14,557 bases of DNA, taken from positions 1-14,557 of the forward strand of contig DVNA01000101.1 of the NCBI GenBank assembly GCA_018714665.1, written 5' to 3'. Origin of the DNA: Candidatus Gallibacteroides avistercoris. Its GTDB lineage: Bacteria; Bacteroidota; Bacteroidia; Bacteroidales; CHK158-818. The notes beneath the pieces are model-generated. The model saw only the letters and a program-made list of their open reading frames with translations. It searched no databases and was not told where the DNA came from. Shown here in pieces: positions 13,070 to 14,557 of the stretch. How positions within the stretch are numbered: the stretch's first letter is position 1; every line of letters starts with the position of its first letter. A program made the translations under genes and the position numbers.

Positions 13070-14197
13070 ATGAAATTTATCGTATCCAGTACAGCTCTTT
13101 TGTCCCATTTGCAGGCAATCAGCCGAGTAATTAACTCGAAAAATACCATGCCTATCCTCGATAATTTTTTGTTTAATCTTCGGGGGAATAAATTAACCAT
13201 GACCGCCTCCGATCAGGAAACAACCATGACAACCGAGATCGATGTCATCGAAGCCGACGGAGAGGGTATGTTTGCCGTGTCTGCAAAAATCTTGTTGGAC
13301 CCCTTGAAAGAGTTGCCAGACCAACCACTTACCTTTGAAATCAACGATAGCAACCTGGAAATCTTTTTATATTTCCAGAACGGAAAATATAATTTCATAG
13401 GGGTTAATGGCGATGAGTATCCCCGTAAGTCGGAACTCGGCGAAGGAGCCGTATCCCTTACGTTAAGCGCCTCGGCCTTGTTGAACGGGATTAACCGGAC
13501 GCTGTTTGCTACGGCTGACGATGAATTACGGCCGATTATGAACGGGATTTTCATCGATATTCATCCCGAAGAAGCTTGTTTTGTAGCATCCGACAGCCAT
13601 AAGCTGGTGCGTTACAAAAACGTAACTGTAAAAGCCGGTATCGATGCAGCATTCATTTTGCCCAAGAAACCGGCCAATTTGTTAAAAAACATATTGCCAA
13701 AAGAGCAGGGAGACGTAACCGTCTCGTTCGATAACCGCAATGCTCGGTTCACCCTCTCCAATTTCGAGTTGAATTGTCGGTTGATCGAGGGGCGTTATCC
13801 CAATTATGCGTCGGTGATACCGCAAAACAACCCCAACCGTCTCATTATAGACCGCTCCTCATTTACCAATGCTTTGCGCCGAGTTTCCGTATTTTCAAGC
13901 CAATCCAGCAATTTGGTTAAATTGCAGCTCAGCAATAACCTGGTAGTGGTTTCAGCGCAGGACATCGATTACTCTACCTCTGCCGAAGAGAGTATTACGT
14001 GCAGTTATGACGGCGACGATATGAATATCGGATTCAAATCGACTTTCCTGGTTGAGGTGTTGAACAATATCGCCTCGCAGGAGGTCTCCATCGAATTGTC
14101 AGATCCTTCCCGTGCCGGATTGATCCTTCCGATGGAGAACCAACCCGATGAAGATCTGCTTATGTTGTTGATGCCCATGATGTTGAATGACTTTTAA
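13070..14197 (+). CDS. dnaN: DNA polymerase III beta subunit (sliding clamp)
   Basis: A 375-residue ring-forming clamp that tethers DNA polymerase III and other replication and repair proteins to DNA. The N-terminus MKFIVSSTALLSHLQAISRVI and NTMPILDNFLFNL are typical, as are ADDELRPIMNGIFIDI, ASDSHKLVRY, CRLIEGRYPNY and the C-terminal LLMPMMLNDF. Three similar clamp domains of about 120 residues each fit the length. The frame is open further upstream to an ATG at 12998, but that ATG sits at the predicted transcription start and the 24 extra residues (with YNRRIYSEKIKLK) lack family similarity, so 13070 is the start. The exonuclease gene follows after 23 bases in an apparent operon; dnaA is not nearby. 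Confidence 0.98.
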   Translation: MKFIVSSTALLSHLQAISRVINSKNTMPILDNFLFNLRGNKLTMTASDQETTMTTEIDVIEADGEGMFAVSAKILLDPLKELPDQPLTFEINDSNLEIFLYFQNGKYNFIGVNGDEYPRKSELGEGAVSLTLSASALLNGINRTLFATADDELRPIMNGIFIDIHPEEACFVASDSHKLVRYKNVTVKAGIDAAFILPKKPANLLKNILPKEQGDVTVSFDNRNARFTLSNFELNCRLIEGRYPNYASVIPQNNPNRLIIDRSSFTNALRRVSVFSSQSSNLVKLQLSNNLVVVSAQDIDYSTSAEESITCSYDGDDMNIGFKSTFLVEVLNNIASQEVSIELSDPSRAGLILPMENQPDEDLLMLLMPMMLNDF

Positions 14198-14220
14198 TGC
14201 CGGTATAAAATAAACAGCAC

Positions 14221-14557
14221 ATGCAACTGAATTTAAAAAATCCGTTGGTGTTTTTCGATTTGGAGACGACGGGTATCAATATCGTAACCGACCGGATTGT
14301 CGAGATCAGCTATTTGAAAGTAAATGTTGATGGGTCGGAAGTCTCCAAAACCATGCGGGTCAATCCCGAACGGCCTATCCCGGAAGAGGCCACGCGTGTA
14401 CATGGAATCAGCGATGCCGATGTAGCCGATTGTCCGACGTTCAAGCAGATTGCCCGTTCTCTGGCCAATGAGATTGAGGGATGCGATTTGGCCGGTTTCA
14501 ACTCAAATCGTTTCGACATACCGTTGTTGGTAGAGGAGTTTTTGCGCGCGGGAGTCG
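14221..14557 (+). CDS. DnaQ-like 3'-5' exonuclease, N-terminal part (runs off the window)
   Basis: The visible 112 residues form a DEDDh exonuclease start. Exo I is FFDLETTG with the metal ligands Asp13 and Glu15; ATRVHGIS at 57-64 is the usual following motif; and Exo II is GFNSNRFDIPLL with Asp99. The Exo III region with the catalytic His lies beyond the end. The family includes the proofreading epsilon subunit of DNA polymerase III and related RNases. Position 23 bases after dnaN on the same strand fits the dnaN-exonuclease-coaBC-recN order I recall in Bacteroidales, and suggests replication proofreading or repair. The start is the first ATG after the dnaN stop. Confidence 0.9.
   Translation, partial: MQLNLKNPLVFFDLETTGINIVTDRIVEISYLKVNVDGSEVSKTMRVNPERPIPEEATRVHGISDADVADCPTFKQIARSLANEIEGCDLAGFNSNRFDIPLLVEEFLRAGV

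Noticed and set aside
1..14557. Mobile element, prophage, toxin-antitoxin or defence island
   Set aside because: No transposase, integrase, phage structural gene, restriction, CRISPR or small paired toxin-antitoxin genes were found; all genes look like vertically inherited core functions.

Overview
This window reads as chromosomal core DNA from a Bacteroidales bacterium (phylum Bacteroidota). The evidence is a bacterial serine palmitoyltransferase, a Bacteroidota-type long YidC, DUF362/DUF6599 and PepSY-like families, several exact matches to the Bacteroidota sigma -7 box (TAnnTTTG) before genes, and weak or absent Shine-Dalgarno sequences. I see no insertion sequence, phage gene, CRISPR array, tRNA or rRNA. 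Genus cannot be fixed from the sequence alone.

Layout. (1) 1-1289, + strand: the 3' part of a DUF362 gene, overlapping by 4 bases a secreted DUF6599-family gene; a strong bidirectional terminator follows. (2) 1449-5033, - strand: pyrG (CTP synthase) then yidC (membrane insertase), with a terminator-like hairpin between them. (3) 5276-7147, + strand: a predicted outer-membrane beta-barrel protein with an Asp-Ser repeat region, closed by a strong terminator. (4) 7239-8697, + strand: a good promoter, an unusually long and foldable leader of about 175 nt, then a two-gene ThrE/YjjP-YjjB-type exporter overlapping by 4 bases. (5) 8824-9771, - strand: cysK. (6) 9983-11167, - strand: serine palmitoyltransferase, divergent from (7) 11396-12367, + strand, a diacylglycerol/sphingosine-kinase-fold lipid kinase. 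(8) 12420-12869, - strand: a small PepSY-like lipoprotein. (9) 13070 to the end, + strand: dnaN and the start of a DnaQ-like 3'-5' exonuclease.

Themes. Most genes are housekeeping: nucleotide synthesis, membrane protein insertion, cysteine synthesis and DNA replication. Three adjacent units deal with L-serine or a close derivative: the Ser/Thr-type exporter, CysK (O-acetylserine) and serine palmitoyltransferase. The latter is paired head-to-head with a lipid kinase, suggesting a small sphingolipid locus. No obvious novel multi-gene system is present. The items most worth a second look are the structured leader of the exporter operon (two crossing helices, pseudoknot topology), the palindrome shared by the lipid-kinase and dnaN upstream regions with a compensating base change, and the lipid kinase as a candidate long-chain-base or ceramide kinase.
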